From: Streptomyces dioscori
GTDB lineage: Bacteria; Actinomycetota; Actinomycetes; Streptomycetales; Streptomycetaceae
Direction of reading: 5' to 3'
Assembly: GCF_003024195.1 (NCBI RefSeq)
Contig: NZ_KZ679042.1
Coordinates: 310,001 to 374,000, forward strand
DNA: 64,000 nucleotides
The notes under the pieces were generated by a model that was not told the origin of the DNA, made no database searches, and saw nothing but the letters and a program-made list of their open reading frames with translations. Each line of letters starts with the position of its first letter. Position 1 is the stretch's first letter. A program made the position numbers and the translations under genes. This document shows, piece after piece, positions 9,152 through 17,605 of the stretch.

Positions 9152-9170
9152 GGGGCTTGCCGCAAGACCC
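9152..9170 (+). promoter_or_regulatory. Rifamycin-associated element (RAE)-like palindrome upstream of rox
   Basis: GGGGCTTGCCGCAAGACCC is a 19-bp inverted repeat with nine-base arms, a central C and one mismatch. From memory it matches the published rifamycin-associated element found before rifamycin-inactivating genes in actinomycetes (GGGGCTTGC, one base, GCAAG, near-CCC end). It lies 83 bases before the monooxygenase start. A weak promoter could use its TTGCCG (9157-9162) as -35 with CAGAAT (9182-9187) as -10, at a long 19-base spacing. Confidence 0.75.
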
Positions 9171-9253
9171 CGGTCGTGGCGCAGAATCACCGGCCGAAGC
9201 CGGAAACCACCGGACCGGCTTCGGGGTTTCTACGTAGCTGAGTTGGGGTTTCG

Positions 9254-10693
9254 ATGATTGACGTGATCGTTGTGGGCGCGGGACCGACCGGTCTGATGCT
9301 GGCCGGCGAGTTGCGCCTGCACGGTGTGCACGTGGTGGTGCTGGAGAAGCTGACCGAGCCGACCGCGGAGACCCGGGGCCGCGGGCTGCACACGCGCAGC
9401 GTCGAGATGATGGATCAGCGCGGGCTGCTGGACCGGTTCCTCGCGGTCAGTGAGAAGTTCCAGGTCGGCGGGTTCTTCGGCGGCATCATGAAACCGTGGC
9501 CGGACACGCTGGACACGGCCCACCCGTACGGCCTGTCCACGCTGCAGCCGGTCACCGAGCGGCTGCTCGAAGAGCGGGCCGTCGAACTCGGCACCGAGAT
9601 CCGGCGCGGCCGTGAAGTGGCCGGGCTGAACCAGGACGAGGACGGCGTGAGCGTCGGACTGACGGACGGTGAGCGTCTTCGTTCGCGCTATCTCGTCGGG
9701 TGCGACGGCGGCCGCAGTGTGGTGCGCAAACTGCTCGGCGTGGGCTTTCCCGGCGAGCCCGCCACGGTAGAGACGCTGCTCGGCGACATGGAGCTGACCG
9801 CGGACGCCGCCTCGGTCGACGCCGTCGTCGCCGAGGTCCGCAAGACCCAACTGCGGTTCGGCACCATCCCCAACGGGGACGGAACGCACCGCGTCATCGT
9901 GCCCGCCGACGGGGTGGCCGAGGAGAAGGCGACCGCGCCGACCCTCGACGAGTTCAGGCAGCGGCTGCGGGACGTCGCGGGCACCGACTTCGGTGTGCAC
10001 TCGCCGCGCTGGCTGTCCCGGTTCGGTGACGCCACCCGGCAGGCCGAGCGCTACCGGGTCGGGCGGGTGCTGCTGGCGGGCGACGCGGCGCACATCCACC
10101 CGCCGACCGGCGGCCAGGGGCTCAACCTCGGTGTCCAGGACGCCTTCAACCTCGGCTGGAAGCTGGCCGCCGCGGTCGACGGCTGGGCGCCGGACGGACT
10201 CCTGGACAGCTACCACGACGAACGGCACCCGGTGGGCGCCCGCGTGCTCGACAACACCCGGGCGCAGATCACACTGCTGGGGACGGACGCGGGTGCGGTC
10301 GCGCTGCGGGAGCTGTTCTCGAAGCTGATGGACTTCGAGGAGGTGAACCGGTACGTGACCGAGATGATCACCGCGGTCGGGGTCCGCTACGACTTCGGCG
10401 AGAGCCACGACGACGGCCACGACCTGCTCGGCCGCCGGATGCGGGACATCGAACTGAAGCGCGGACGCCTCTACTCGCTGATGCACGAAGGCCGCGGTCT
10501 GCTGCTCGACCGGACCGGCGGCCTCTCGGTGTCGGGCTGGTCGGACCGGATCGACCACGTCGTCGACGCCGGCGGGCAACTGGACGTACCGGCCGTTCTG
10601 TTGCGCCCTGACGGCCATGTGGCCTGGGCAGGCGAGGACCAGCAGGCCCTGCTCGCCCAGCTGCCCAAGTGGTTCGGAAGCGCGGCCGGTTGA
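9254..10693 (+). CDS. rox: Rifampicin monooxygenase (FAD-dependent, class A)
   Basis: A cytoplasmic flavoprotein hydroxylase of 479 residues, expected to oxidise the naphthoquinone core of rifamycins with NAD(P)H and oxygen and so inactivate the drug. It has the FAD-binding GxGxxG motif (VGAGPTGLMLAGELRLHG, residues 6-23), the GCDGGRS motif and the second FAD motif GDAAHIHPPTGGQGLNLGVQD. Stretches such as SVEMMDQRGLLDRFLAVSEKFQVGG look as I remember them in the characterised Streptomyces Rox. The ATG at 9254 is preceded by TTGGGG. The RAE-like palindrome upstream supports a rifamycin role over a generic aromatic hydroxylase. Confidence 0.88.
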   Translation: MIDVIVVGAGPTGLMLAGELRLHGVHVVVLEKLTEPTAETRGRGLHTRSVEMMDQRGLLDRFLAVSEKFQVGGFFGGIMKPWPDTLDTAHPYGLSTLQPVTERLLEERAVELGTEIRRGREVAGLNQDEDGVSVGLTDGERLRSRYLVGCDGGRSVVRKLLGVGFPGEPATVETLLGDMELTADAASVDAVVAEVRKTQLRFGTIPNGDGTHRVIVPADGVAEEKATAPTLDEFRQRLRDVAGTDFGVHSPRWLSRFGDATRQAERYRVGRVLLAGDAAHIHPPTGGQGLNLGVQDAFNLGWKLAAAVDGWAPDGLLDSYHDERHPVGARVLDNTRAQITLLGTDAGAVALRELFSKLMDFEEVNRYVTEMITAVGVRYDFGESHDDGHDLLGRRMRDIELKRGRLYSLMHEGRGLLLDRTGGLSVSGWSDRIDHVVDAGGQLDVPAVLLRPDGHVAWAGEDQQALLAQLPKWFGSAAG

Positions 10694-10742
10694 GCGTCCC
10701 GCGCCACGTCCCGACGGGACCGGGAACGCGACGGTGACCGCG

Positions 10743-11513
10743 TCAGCGCGTGCCGGGTCCCGTGGGCCCGGTGGGCTGCTCGACGGCCTCGTGTGCCCCG
10801 GCGTCTGCGCCGGCACTGACCAGTCCTGTCTCGTAGGCGACGATGACGGCCTGGACACGGTCGCGGAGCCGGAGTTTGGCGAGGATGCGGGCGACATGCG
10901 TCTTGACGGTCGTCTCGGCCAGATGGAGGCGGGCGGCCAGTTCGGCGTTGCTCAGCCCCCGGGCCAGCAGCCCGAGGACTTCCACCTCGCGCGGGGTGAG
11001 CGGGGCGAGGTCGCGGTGCAGGGCGGCGGTGTCGCTGCCGCGCCGGGTGAACCTCTGCACGAGACGGCGGGTGATGGCGGGTGCCAGGAGAGCGTCGCCG
11101 GTACGGACCGTACGGATGGCCGCGGTCAACTGCTCGGGGGTGACGTCCTTGAGGAGAAAGCCACTGGCCCCCGCGGACAGCGCCGCGTAGACGTACCTGT
11201 CGAGGTCGAAGGTGGTCAGGATGATGACGCGCGGTGCCCCGGGAGCACCGGGAGCACCGGGAGCACCGGGAGCACCGGGAGCACCGGTGAGGATACGGCG
11301 GGTGGCCTCCAGGCCGTCCATCTCGGGCATCCTGACGTCCATCAGCACCACGTCGGGACGTGTACGGCGGACCGCTTCGACCGCCTCGGTTCCGTTGACC
11401 GCCTCGGCGACGACGTCGATGCCGTCGGCGCCGAGGATCAGCCGGAATCCCGTACGGACCAGGGTCTGGTCGTCCGCGAGGACCACCCGTAGCGGCTCGG
11501 TCACGGTGTCCAC
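10743..11513 (-). CDS. LuxR/NarL-family response regulator with a GAP-repeat insert
   Basis: A 256-residue response regulator. The receiver domain has Asp14/Asp15, phosphoacceptor Asp59 (VVLMDVRMPEMDG), LTTFD and GFLLKD; the LuxR domain has LTPREVEVLGLLARGLSNAELAARLHLAETTVKTHV. Residues 77-94 are six Gly-Ala-Pro repeats inserted between helix 3 and strand 4, where the other regulator in this window has only a short loop. The ATG at 11513 overlaps the upstream kinase gene by 13 bases; a GTG at 11504 is an alternative start. The kinase-regulator pair is divergent from the ABC transporter genes at 13140-16546, the likely target. Confidence 0.9.
   Translation of the reverse strand: MDTVTEPLRVVLADDQTLVRTGFRLILGADGIDVVAEAVNGTEAVEAVRRTRPDVVLMDVRMPEMDGLEATRRILTGAPGAPGAPGAPGAPGAPRVIILTTFDLDRYVYAALSAGASGFLLKDVTPEQLTAAIRTVRTGDALLAPAITRRLVQRFTRRGSDTAALHRDLAPLTPREVEVLGLLARGLSNAELAARLHLAETTVKTHVARILAKLRLRDRVQAVIVAYETGLVSAGADAGAHEAVEQPTGPTGPGTR
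11233..11288. repeat. In-frame 9-bp tandem repeat inside the response regulator gene
   Basis: Five exact copies of CCGGGAGCA (11239-11283) flanked by degenerate partial copies encode the Gly-Ala-Pro run on the minus strand. Unit length is a multiple of three, so slippage changes loop length without breaking the frame. Confidence 0.9.
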
Positions 11514-12985
11514 GGTGTCTCCAAGGGGACTGTCTCCAGGGGGATCTGGGCCTCCACACGGTAGCCGCCGGTCAGGCGCCGGCCGGTTTCCAGGGTTCCG
11601 TCGTGGACGGCGAGGCGTTCGCGGAGGCCTATGAGACCCCGGCCGCTTCCGGCGGTCGCGCCCGTACCCGGCTGTCCACCGGTGTCGGTGACTGCCACCC
11701 GGAGCCTCTCCGGTTCGTATGCGACGGTGACGGCGGCGGTGGCGCCGGACGCGTGTTTCACGGTGTTGGTCAGGGCTTCCTGGATCACGCGGTAGGCGGC
11801 GAGTTCGAGGCCGGGCGGGAGGGGGCGGGGCGGTCCCGTCACGGTCAGGGAGACGGGCAGTCCGGCGTCCCGGACCCGGCCGACCAGCTTGTCCAGCTGG
11901 TCCAGGCCGGGTTGCGGGGCCAGCTCAAGCTCCGCCACCGTGGCGGCCCGGTCCGCACCTCCGTCCGTACCCTTGCGCCCGCCCCCGCCCCCGCCCTCGC
12001 CCTCGCCGTCACCCTCGTCCTCGCCTTCGGCGGCCATGGTGAGGAGGCCCATGACATGGCGGAGTTCGGTCATGGCGGCCCGTCCGCCCGCCTCGACGGC
12101 GAGCAGCGCCTCGCCGGCCTGCTCCGGCGCGGTCTTCATGATCTTGCGGGCGGCGCCCGCCTGGATGATCATCACGCTGACGTTGTGCGTGACGACGTCG
12201 TGCAGTTCACGGGCGATCCTGGCCCGCTCGTGCTCGACCGCCCGGCGCAGCGCGCGGGTCTGTTCGCGTTCCAGGGCGGAGAGCCGGGTGCGGCCCTCGT
12301 CGGTCCGGAGTTTCCAGGTCCGCAGGCCGACGGCGGCCACGGCCATGGGGACCAGGATCAGCAGTGCGATGTACTCGTTGGGGACGATCGGGGTCACCGA
12401 GTTCCCCGCGGTGCCGACCAGGACGACCGACACCGGCAGTGCCACCAGGGTCGCCACCCGGTACGGGCTGTACACGGCGGCGCTGTAGACGGCGATGACG
12501 TACGCGTAGAAGGTCAGCCGCAGAACGCTCTGCGGTGTCGCCAGGGTCGCGGCCGTCACGACGCACAGCACGGCGAGCGGGTAGCGGCGGCGCAGCGCCA
12601 GGGCACCCGAGGCGACGGCTGCGAGAGTCACCATCAGGGCCATGCCCGCGGGGCCGGCAGGACGCGGTATGACCCGCACCACGCCGGGTGCGATCTCGCG
12701 GATCACGACGTTGTCCGCGTTGTCGATGCCGTAGTAGACCGTGGTGATGCCGAGCACCAGGGCCGTCAGCACGTCGAACTGCCAGGCGCGCCGGGTGGGC
12801 CGCAGCCGGGGACCGCTCGGCAGCCGGACGTCGTGGACCGCCCGGCGGGCGGCCTGCCACAGCCGCGCCGGCTGCGTACGCATGTCCGTCACCGGTTCCA
12901 CGTCCCTCACCGGTTCTGCGTCCCTCACCGGTTCATTGTCGCCGTCGCCCGGATCCGCGGAGTCCGTCCTGATGGTCATTCTCAC
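11501..12985 (-). CDS. Sensor histidine kinase (HisKA_3 type)
   Basis: A 494-residue membrane kinase, partner of the overlapping LuxR regulator. It has a repetitive acidic N-terminal tail (EPVRDAEPVRDVEPVTD), five or six hydrophobic segments at about residues 70-222, the phosphoacceptor region RELHDVVTHNVS (His262), and a HATPase domain with NTVKHASGA and GRGLIGLRER. A low-complexity Glu/Asp/Gly insert (about 325-345) separates the phosphotransfer and ATPase domains. ATG codons at 12985 and 12979 are both possible starts. It shares a 154-base divergent promoter region with the ABC transporter operon. Confidence 0.9.
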   Translation of the reverse strand: MRMTIRTDSADPGDGDNEPVRDAEPVRDVEPVTDMRTQPARLWQAARRAVHDVRLPSGPRLRPTRRAWQFDVLTALVLGITTVYYGIDNADNVVIREIAPGVVRVIPRPAGPAGMALMVTLAAVASGALALRRRYPLAVLCVVTAATLATPQSVLRLTFYAYVIAVYSAAVYSPYRVATLVALPVSVVLVGTAGNSVTPIVPNEYIALLILVPMAVAAVGLRTWKLRTDEGRTRLSALEREQTRALRRAVEHERARIARELHDVVTHNVSVMIIQAGAARKIMKTAPEQAGEALLAVEAGGRAAMTELRHVMGLLTMAAEGEDEGDGEGEGGGGGGRKGTDGGADRAATVAELELAPQPGLDQLDKLVGRVRDAGLPVSLTVTGPPRPLPPGLELAAYRVIQEALTNTVKHASGATAAVTVAYEPERLRVAVTDTGGQPGTGATAGSGRGLIGLRERLAVHDGTLETGRRLTGGYRVEAQIPLETVPLETPWTP

Positions 12986-13139
12986 CGCACCCGATACATC
13001 GCCCGCCTACATCGCAGGGATGACCTTCGCAGGCCTCGTCCCAGCGCGGTACCGCATGGGGTTCGGGCGGGCGATGTGTACGGACCGGTCCCGCTCCTAA
13101 CGTTCACGCAGTCAACTCCCCCAGCGCAAGGAGCATTTC

Positions 13140-13922
13140 GTGAGCGTGCCGGTGATCGAACTGCGGGAGGTGAGCCGCCGCTACGACGACGGCCCGCCCG
13201 CTCTGCACGAGGTGTCGCTGACCGTACGGCCCGGCGAGGCCGTCGCGGTCCTCGGCCCCTCGGGCAGCGGCAAGTCCACGCTGCTCAATCTGATCGCCGG
13301 CCTGGACCGGCCCGACACGGGGACCGTCACCGTGGACGGGGTGCGGGTGGATGGGCTGGGCGAAGCCGGATCCGCGCTCTACCGGCGGTCGAAGGTCGGC
13401 ATGGTCTTCCAGTTCTTCAACCTGCTCGACGATCTGACCGTCACCGACAACGTCGCTCTGCCGGCACGCCTCGCGGGTATGGCCCGCGGCGAGGCGGACC
13501 GCCGAGCGGCGGAGCTCCTGGAACTGCTGGGCCTCGACCGGCACGCCCGCGCCCACCCGGGGCGGCTCTCCGGCGGCGAACGGCAACGCGTGGCGGTGGC
13601 AAGGGCGTTGATGAACCGGCCGGCACTGCTTCTGGCCGACGAGCCGACCGGGGCCCTGGACACGGCAGCCGGACAGGACGTCAGCAGGCTCCTCCGCGAC
13701 CTCAACGCCGAGGGTCAGACCCTTGTCGTGGTCACGCACGACCTGGCCCTGGCCCGGTCCTGCACGAACCGTACGGTGCGGATCGCCGACGGCCGGATCG
13801 TCGAGGACGTCCGGTCGGACGCCGTCGCGACGGGTGCCGCCACCTTGCGAGCCGTCGCTTCCGGGACCGTCGCTTCCGGGACGGCCGCTTCGGGGACCGC
13901 CGCTTCGGAGGCCGGTCGATGA
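13140..13922 (+). CDS. ABC transporter ATP-binding protein (LolD/MacB type)
   Basis: The nucleotide-binding subunit (260 residues) of a MacB/FtsX-type transporter. It has Walker A GPSGSGKST, a Q-loop region VFQFFNLLDDLTV, signature LSGGERQRVAVARAL, Walker B LLLADEPTGALD and switch His VVTHD. The GTG at 13140 has AAGGAG seven bases upstream. The C-terminus carries four Val/Ala-Ala-Ser-Gly-Thr repeats from a 15-bp tandem repeat (about 13854-13913). The stop overlaps the permease start (ATGA). Such transporters usually work mechanically on lipoproteins, peptides or antibiotics in the cell envelope rather than importing solutes. Confidence 0.92.
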   Translation: MSVPVIELREVSRRYDDGPPALHEVSLTVRPGEAVAVLGPSGSGKSTLLNLIAGLDRPDTGTVTVDGVRVDGLGEAGSALYRRSKVGMVFQFFNLLDDLTVTDNVALPARLAGMARGEADRRAAELLELLGLDRHARAHPGRLSGGERQRVAVARALMNRPALLLADEPTGALDTAAGQDVSRLLRDLNAEGQTLVVVTHDLALARSCTNRTVRIADGRIVEDVRSDAVATGAATLRAVASGTVASGTAASGTAASEAGR

Positions 13923-16546
13923 GCGCCCTCGGCAAGGTGGTGCGCTCGGGGGTGCGACGCCGCCGTGTGCAGACGCTGGTGATCGGGCTCGCCACGATGA
14001 TGGCGGTGGCCGTCTCCGTCCTCGGCGGATCGCTGCTCGTGGTGTCCGGCGCGCCCTTCGACGACGCCTTCGCCAAGCAGCACGGGGCGCATCTCTCCGT
14101 GCAGTTCGACGCGGGCAAGGTGAGCGCCGGGCAGTTGGCGGCGTCCGAGGACGCCGAAGGAGTGAGCGGTGCGGCCGGGCCGTTCCGTACGGCGACGGTC
14201 ACCCCGCGGTCGGACGGAGCGGGCCCCGGCGGGCCGTTGACCGTGGCCGGCCGGAGTGATCCCGGCAAGGACGTGGACGCGGTGGCGCTGTTCGACGGGC
14301 GGTGGCCGACCCGATCCGGCGAGATCGCGCTGTCCGCCGATTCCCCGCTCATCCCGACCCTGGGCATGAGGATCGCCTTCCCCGACCTGCCCGGCGGTCC
14401 GGAACTGGCGGTGGTCGGCGTGGCCCGCTCGGTCACACGGACCGCCGACGCCTGGGTGGTCCCGTCCCAGATGCCGGCACTGACCGCGCCCGGCAGCGGC
14501 GGCCACCAGATGCTCTACCGCTTCACCGACGCGGGCACCGCCGCGCAGGTCACCGCGGGCGGCAGGGCCGTGACCCGGTCCCTGCCGCCCGGGGCGACCC
14601 TGGGCCAACAGTCCTGGCTCGCCGTCAAGGAGAGCGCCGAGCGCGAGACCGCCGTCTACGTGCCGTTCCTCATGGCGTTCGGAGCCCTGGGTCTGGTCAT
14701 GTCGGTGCTGATCGTCGGCAACATCGTCGCGTCGGCCGTCGGCACCGGCACGCGCCGCATCGGCATCCTCAAGGCGGTCGGTTTCACCCCGGCCCAGGTC
14801 GTACGGGCTTACGTGGGCCAGGCGCTGGTCCCGGCCGCTGTCGGCACGGCGCTCGGTGTCGTCGTCGGCCATCTGCTCGCCGTCCCCGTCCTGGCCGAGA
14901 CCGGGGAGGTCTACGGCACCTCGTCCCTGGCCGTCGCCCCCTGGGTCGACATGACGGTGATCGCCGGGGTGCTCGGCCTGGTGGCGGTGACCGCGTGGGC
15001 GAGCGCCTGGCGGGCCGGCCGGCTGCGTACGGTCGACGCGCTCGCCACGGGGCGTACCGCCGCGGCGAGGCGCGGCCGGTGGGCGGCCCGCCTCGCCGGA
15101 CGGCTGCCGGTGCCGCGGCCGGTCGCCCTGGGCCTGGCCCGGCTCTTCGCCCGGCCCGTGCGCGCGCTGGCCATGGGTACGGCGATCCTGTTCGGCACGG
15201 TCGCCGTCACCTTCACCGTGGGGATGGGTGCCTCGCTCGGCGAGGTGATGAAGGCGAAGTCCCACGACGTCGCCGATGTGGTCGTGCCCGCGCCCTTGCC
15301 CGACATCGGCCTCCAGGGCCCGCCGGGTGCCGCTCGCAGTCCGCAGGGCTCCCGAAGCCCTCAGGACTCCGACGCCGGGAAGGGGCCCGAGGGCGAGGCC
15401 GATCCCGCCGCGGTCGCCTCCGCCATCAGGGCCGCCGCCGGAACCGGTGAGTACTACAGCGCCGCGACGGTACGGGCGGCCGTGTCCGGCCTGACCGGCA
15501 CCGTCGACGTGGTCGCCTTCACCGGCGACGCTTCCTGGGGCGGCTACACGATGGTCTCGGGCCGCTGGTTCGACGGGTCCGGCACCGACGCGCGCACCAC
15601 TGGCGGGTCCGACACCGGCGGGCGCGGTGACGGCGGATCCGACACCGGCGGGTCCAATGCCGGCGGACGCGGTACCAACGGGTCCGATATCGACGGATCA
15701 AATACCGGCGGGTCCGATACGGGCGAGCGCGGTGACGGCCGGCGCGGTGACGGTCGACCCGGTGACGTCCGACCCGGTGACGTCCGGCCCGGTGACGGTC
15801 GGCCCGGTGAGGCCGTGGTTCCGACCCCCTTCCTGGACGCCACCGGCACCCGGATCGGCGACACCGTCACCCTCGACGGGCTGGCCGAGCCGGTCACGGT
15901 CAGGATCGTCGGTGAGGTCCTCGACCCCCGCAACGACGGCATGCAGGTGTTCACCGACGTCTCGACGCTCACCGGCGCACATCCCGACCTGACGGAGACG
16001 AGCCACCACATCGCGGTCGCGTCGGGTACCGAGGTGTCCGGCTATGTCGAGGCGCTGAACAAGGACCTGGCACCGCTGGGCGTCACCGCCCGGACCGGTG
16101 GGCTCGGCGCCGGCGGCGACATGGTCGTCACGCTCAACGCGCTGTCCGCGATCCTCACGCTGATGCTGGTCGCCGTCGCCGCGCTCGGCGTGCTCAACGG
16201 CGTCCTGCTCGACACCCGCGAGCGCGTCCGGGAGATCGGGATCCACAAGGCGCTCGGCATGACACCCCGGCAGACGGTCACGATGGTCCTCACCTCGGTC
16301 GTCGTGACCGGACTGGTCGCGGGCGCCCTGGGCGTGCCGCTCGGCGTGGCCCTGCACGGCCGGGTCCTCCCCGCGATGGGCGCCAGCGTGGGACTCCGCC
16401 TCCCCGATTCCGTGATCGCCGTCCACCACGGGGCCGAACTGCTCCCCCTCGTACTCGGCGGCCTGCTCATCGCCGTCCTGGGCGCGCTCCTGCCGGCCGG
16501 CTGGGCCGCGAGGGCCCGAACGGCCACGGCTCTGCGCACGGAGTAG
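13919..16546 (+). CDS. FtsX-like ABC transporter permease (MacB-like, duplicated)
   Basis: An 875-residue permease with two FtsX blocks. Each has an N-terminal membrane helix (near residues 20-42 and 415-440), an extracytoplasmic MacB-like domain and three helices, with RRIGILKAVGFTPAQVVRAYV and VREIGIHKALGMTPRQTVTMVL as the coupling segments. Two low-complexity stretches interrupt the second extracytoplasmic domain: a Ser/Pro/Asp segment near 465-490 and a Gly-Ser-Asp-Thr-Gly/Arg-Pro-Gly-Asp repeat region near 555-640. Both look like slippage products. It pairs with the upstream ATPase and faces the two-component system across the divergent promoter. Confidence 0.9.
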   Translation: MSALGKVVRSGVRRRRVQTLVIGLATMMAVAVSVLGGSLLVVSGAPFDDAFAKQHGAHLSVQFDAGKVSAGQLAASEDAEGVSGAAGPFRTATVTPRSDGAGPGGPLTVAGRSDPGKDVDAVALFDGRWPTRSGEIALSADSPLIPTLGMRIAFPDLPGGPELAVVGVARSVTRTADAWVVPSQMPALTAPGSGGHQMLYRFTDAGTAAQVTAGGRAVTRSLPPGATLGQQSWLAVKESAERETAVYVPFLMAFGALGLVMSVLIVGNIVASAVGTGTRRIGILKAVGFTPAQVVRAYVGQALVPAAVGTALGVVVGHLLAVPVLAETGEVYGTSSLAVAPWVDMTVIAGVLGLVAVTAWASAWRAGRLRTVDALATGRTAAARRGRWAARLAGRLPVPRPVALGLARLFARPVRALAMGTAILFGTVAVTFTVGMGASLGEVMKAKSHDVADVVVPAPLPDIGLQGPPGAARSPQGSRSPQDSDAGKGPEGEADPAAVASAIRAAAGTGEYYSAATVRAAVSGLTGTVDVVAFTGDASWGGYTMVSGRWFDGSGTDARTTGGSDTGGRGDGGSDTGGSNAGGRGTNGSDIDGSNTGGSDTGERGDGRRGDGRPGDVRPGDVRPGDGRPGEAVVPTPFLDATGTRIGDTVTLDGLAEPVTVRIVGEVLDPRNDGMQVFTDVSTLTGAHPDLTETSHHIAVASGTEVSGYVEALNKDLAPLGVTARTGGLGAGGDMVVTLNALSAILTLMLVAVAALGVLNGVLLDTRERVREIGIHKALGMTPRQTVTMVLTSVVVTGLVAGALGVPLGVALHGRVLPAMGASVGLRLPDSVIAVHHGAELLPLVLGGLLIAVLGALLPAGWAARARTATALRTE

Positions 16547-16642
16547 GCGCGTCGCGGCGCGAGGTCGCCGGACCTGCCGGGTACGGCCGACCGGGTACGG
16601 CCGTGGGGCCGAGCCGTACCGCGCGGATCCTCGTTCCCCACG

Positions 16643-16698
16643 GATCCGCGATCCGCGATCCGCGATCCGCGATCCGCGATCCGCGATCCGCGATCCGC
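16643..16698. repeat. Eight exact 7-bp tandem repeats
   Basis: Eight uninterrupted copies of GATCCGC fill 56 bases in the interval between the ABC permease and the rsbQ-like gene. There is no nearby partitioning or replication gene to make them iterons. Confidence 0.95.
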
Positions 16699-16705
16699 GG
16701 AGAAC

Positions 16706-16777
16706 GTCCCTGGGTCCCCGGGTCCCTGGGTCCCCGGGTCTCCGGGTCTCCGGGTCTCCGGGTCTCCGGGTCTCCGG
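16706..16777. repeat. Nine 8-bp tandem repeats just upstream of rsbQ
   Basis: Nine copies of GTCYCYGG (four alternating GTCCCTGG/GTCCCCGG, then five GTCTCCGG) end 18 bases before the chosen rsbQ start. They occupy the place where the promoter or 5' leader of the rsbQ-rsbP operon should be. Confidence 0.95.
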
Positions 16778-16795
16778 TCTGCGAGGATGTTTCGT

Positions 16796-17605
16796 ATGGA
16801 TGTGCGGCATAGGAACCATGTGACGGTTTCCGGGCGGCCAGGCGGGCCCGTGGTGATGCTGGCGCACGGGTTCGGTTGCGACCAGAACATGTGGCGTCTG
16901 GTGGTGCCGGCGCTGGAGCGCGACTTCACCGTCGTGCTCTTCGACCACGTGGGCGCGGGGAACTCGGATCTGTCCGCATGGAGTCCGGACCGGTACTCGA
17001 CGCTCGACGGCTACGTGGAGGACGTACTGGAGCTGTGCCGGGAGCTGGCACTCGGTCCCGTGACGTTCGTGGGGCATTCCGTGAGCGCGATGATGGGTGT
17101 GGTGGCCGCCGTCCGGGAGCCCGAGGCGTTCGCCGGGCTCGTCCTCCTTGCACCCTCGCCGCGGTTCGTCGACGACCCCGAGACCGGTTACCGGGGCGGG
17201 TTCGACGCCGAGGACATCGATGAGCTGCTGGGATCGCTGGACGCGAACTATCTGGGCTGGTCGGGCGCCATGGCCCCGGTGATCATGGGCAATCCGGAGC
17301 GACCGGAACTGGGCGAGGAGCTGACCAACAGTTTCTGCCGCACCGATCCGGACATCGCCCGGGTCTTCGCCCGCGTGACGTTCCTGTCCGACAACCGGGA
17401 GGATCTGGCCCTGGTGAAGGTCCCCACCCTGGTGGCCCAGTGCGCCAGTGACGCGATCGCTCCCCGGGAGGTGGGCGAGTTCGTGCACGCCCGGATCCCG
17501 GGAAGCCGCCTGGTGACGCTCGACGCCACCGGACACTGCCCGCAGCTCGCCGCTCCGGAGGAGACCACGGCAGCGATCACCTCGTTCGTGGAAGCACTCG
17601 CCTGA
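16796..17605 (+). CDS. rsbQ: RsbQ-like alpha/beta hydrolase, energy-stress regulator
   Basis: A 269-residue alpha/beta hydrolase very like Bacillus subtilis RsbQ, which is needed for the phosphatase RsbP to work in the energy-stress branch of sigma-B control. The catalytic triad is Ser95 (FVGHSVSA), Asp219 (QCASDAIAP) and His247 (ATGHCPQL), near-identical positions to RsbQ. RsbQ-like stretches include LAHGFGCDQNMW, FDHVGAGNSDLSAW and FCRTDPDIARVFARVTFLSDNREDL. Two ATGs are possible; I chose 16796 because GAGG at 16782-16785 is too close to the one at 16787. The stop overlaps the rsbP-like start (TGATG), which supports co-function. The same fold serves as hormone receptor in plant KAI2/D14 proteins. 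Confidence 0.93.
   Translation: MDVRHRNHVTVSGRPGGPVVMLAHGFGCDQNMWRLVVPALERDFTVVLFDHVGAGNSDLSAWSPDRYSTLDGYVEDVLELCRELALGPVTFVGHSVSAMMGVVAAVREPEAFAGLVLLAPSPRFVDDPETGYRGGFDAEDIDELLGSLDANYLGWSGAMAPVIMGNPERPELGEELTNSFCRTDPDIARVFARVTFLSDNREDLALVKVPTLVAQCASDAIAPREVGEFVHARIPGSRLVTLDATGHCPQLAAPEETTAAITSFVEALA

Noticed and set aside
10708..10720. GTCCCGACGGGAC hairpin as terminator after rox
   Set aside because: Only a six-base stem with a one-base centre, too tight to fold as an RNA hairpin.
11603..13918. Long plus-strand open frame leading into the ABC permease
   Set aside because: It is antisense to the histidine kinase and then out of frame through the ABC ATPase gene; it has no family motifs, and the permease has its own ATGA-coupled start at 13919.
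16643..16777. CRISPR array or replication iterons
   Set aside because: Units are 7 and 8 bases with no spacers, no cas genes and no Rep or partition gene nearby; these are simple tandem repeats.
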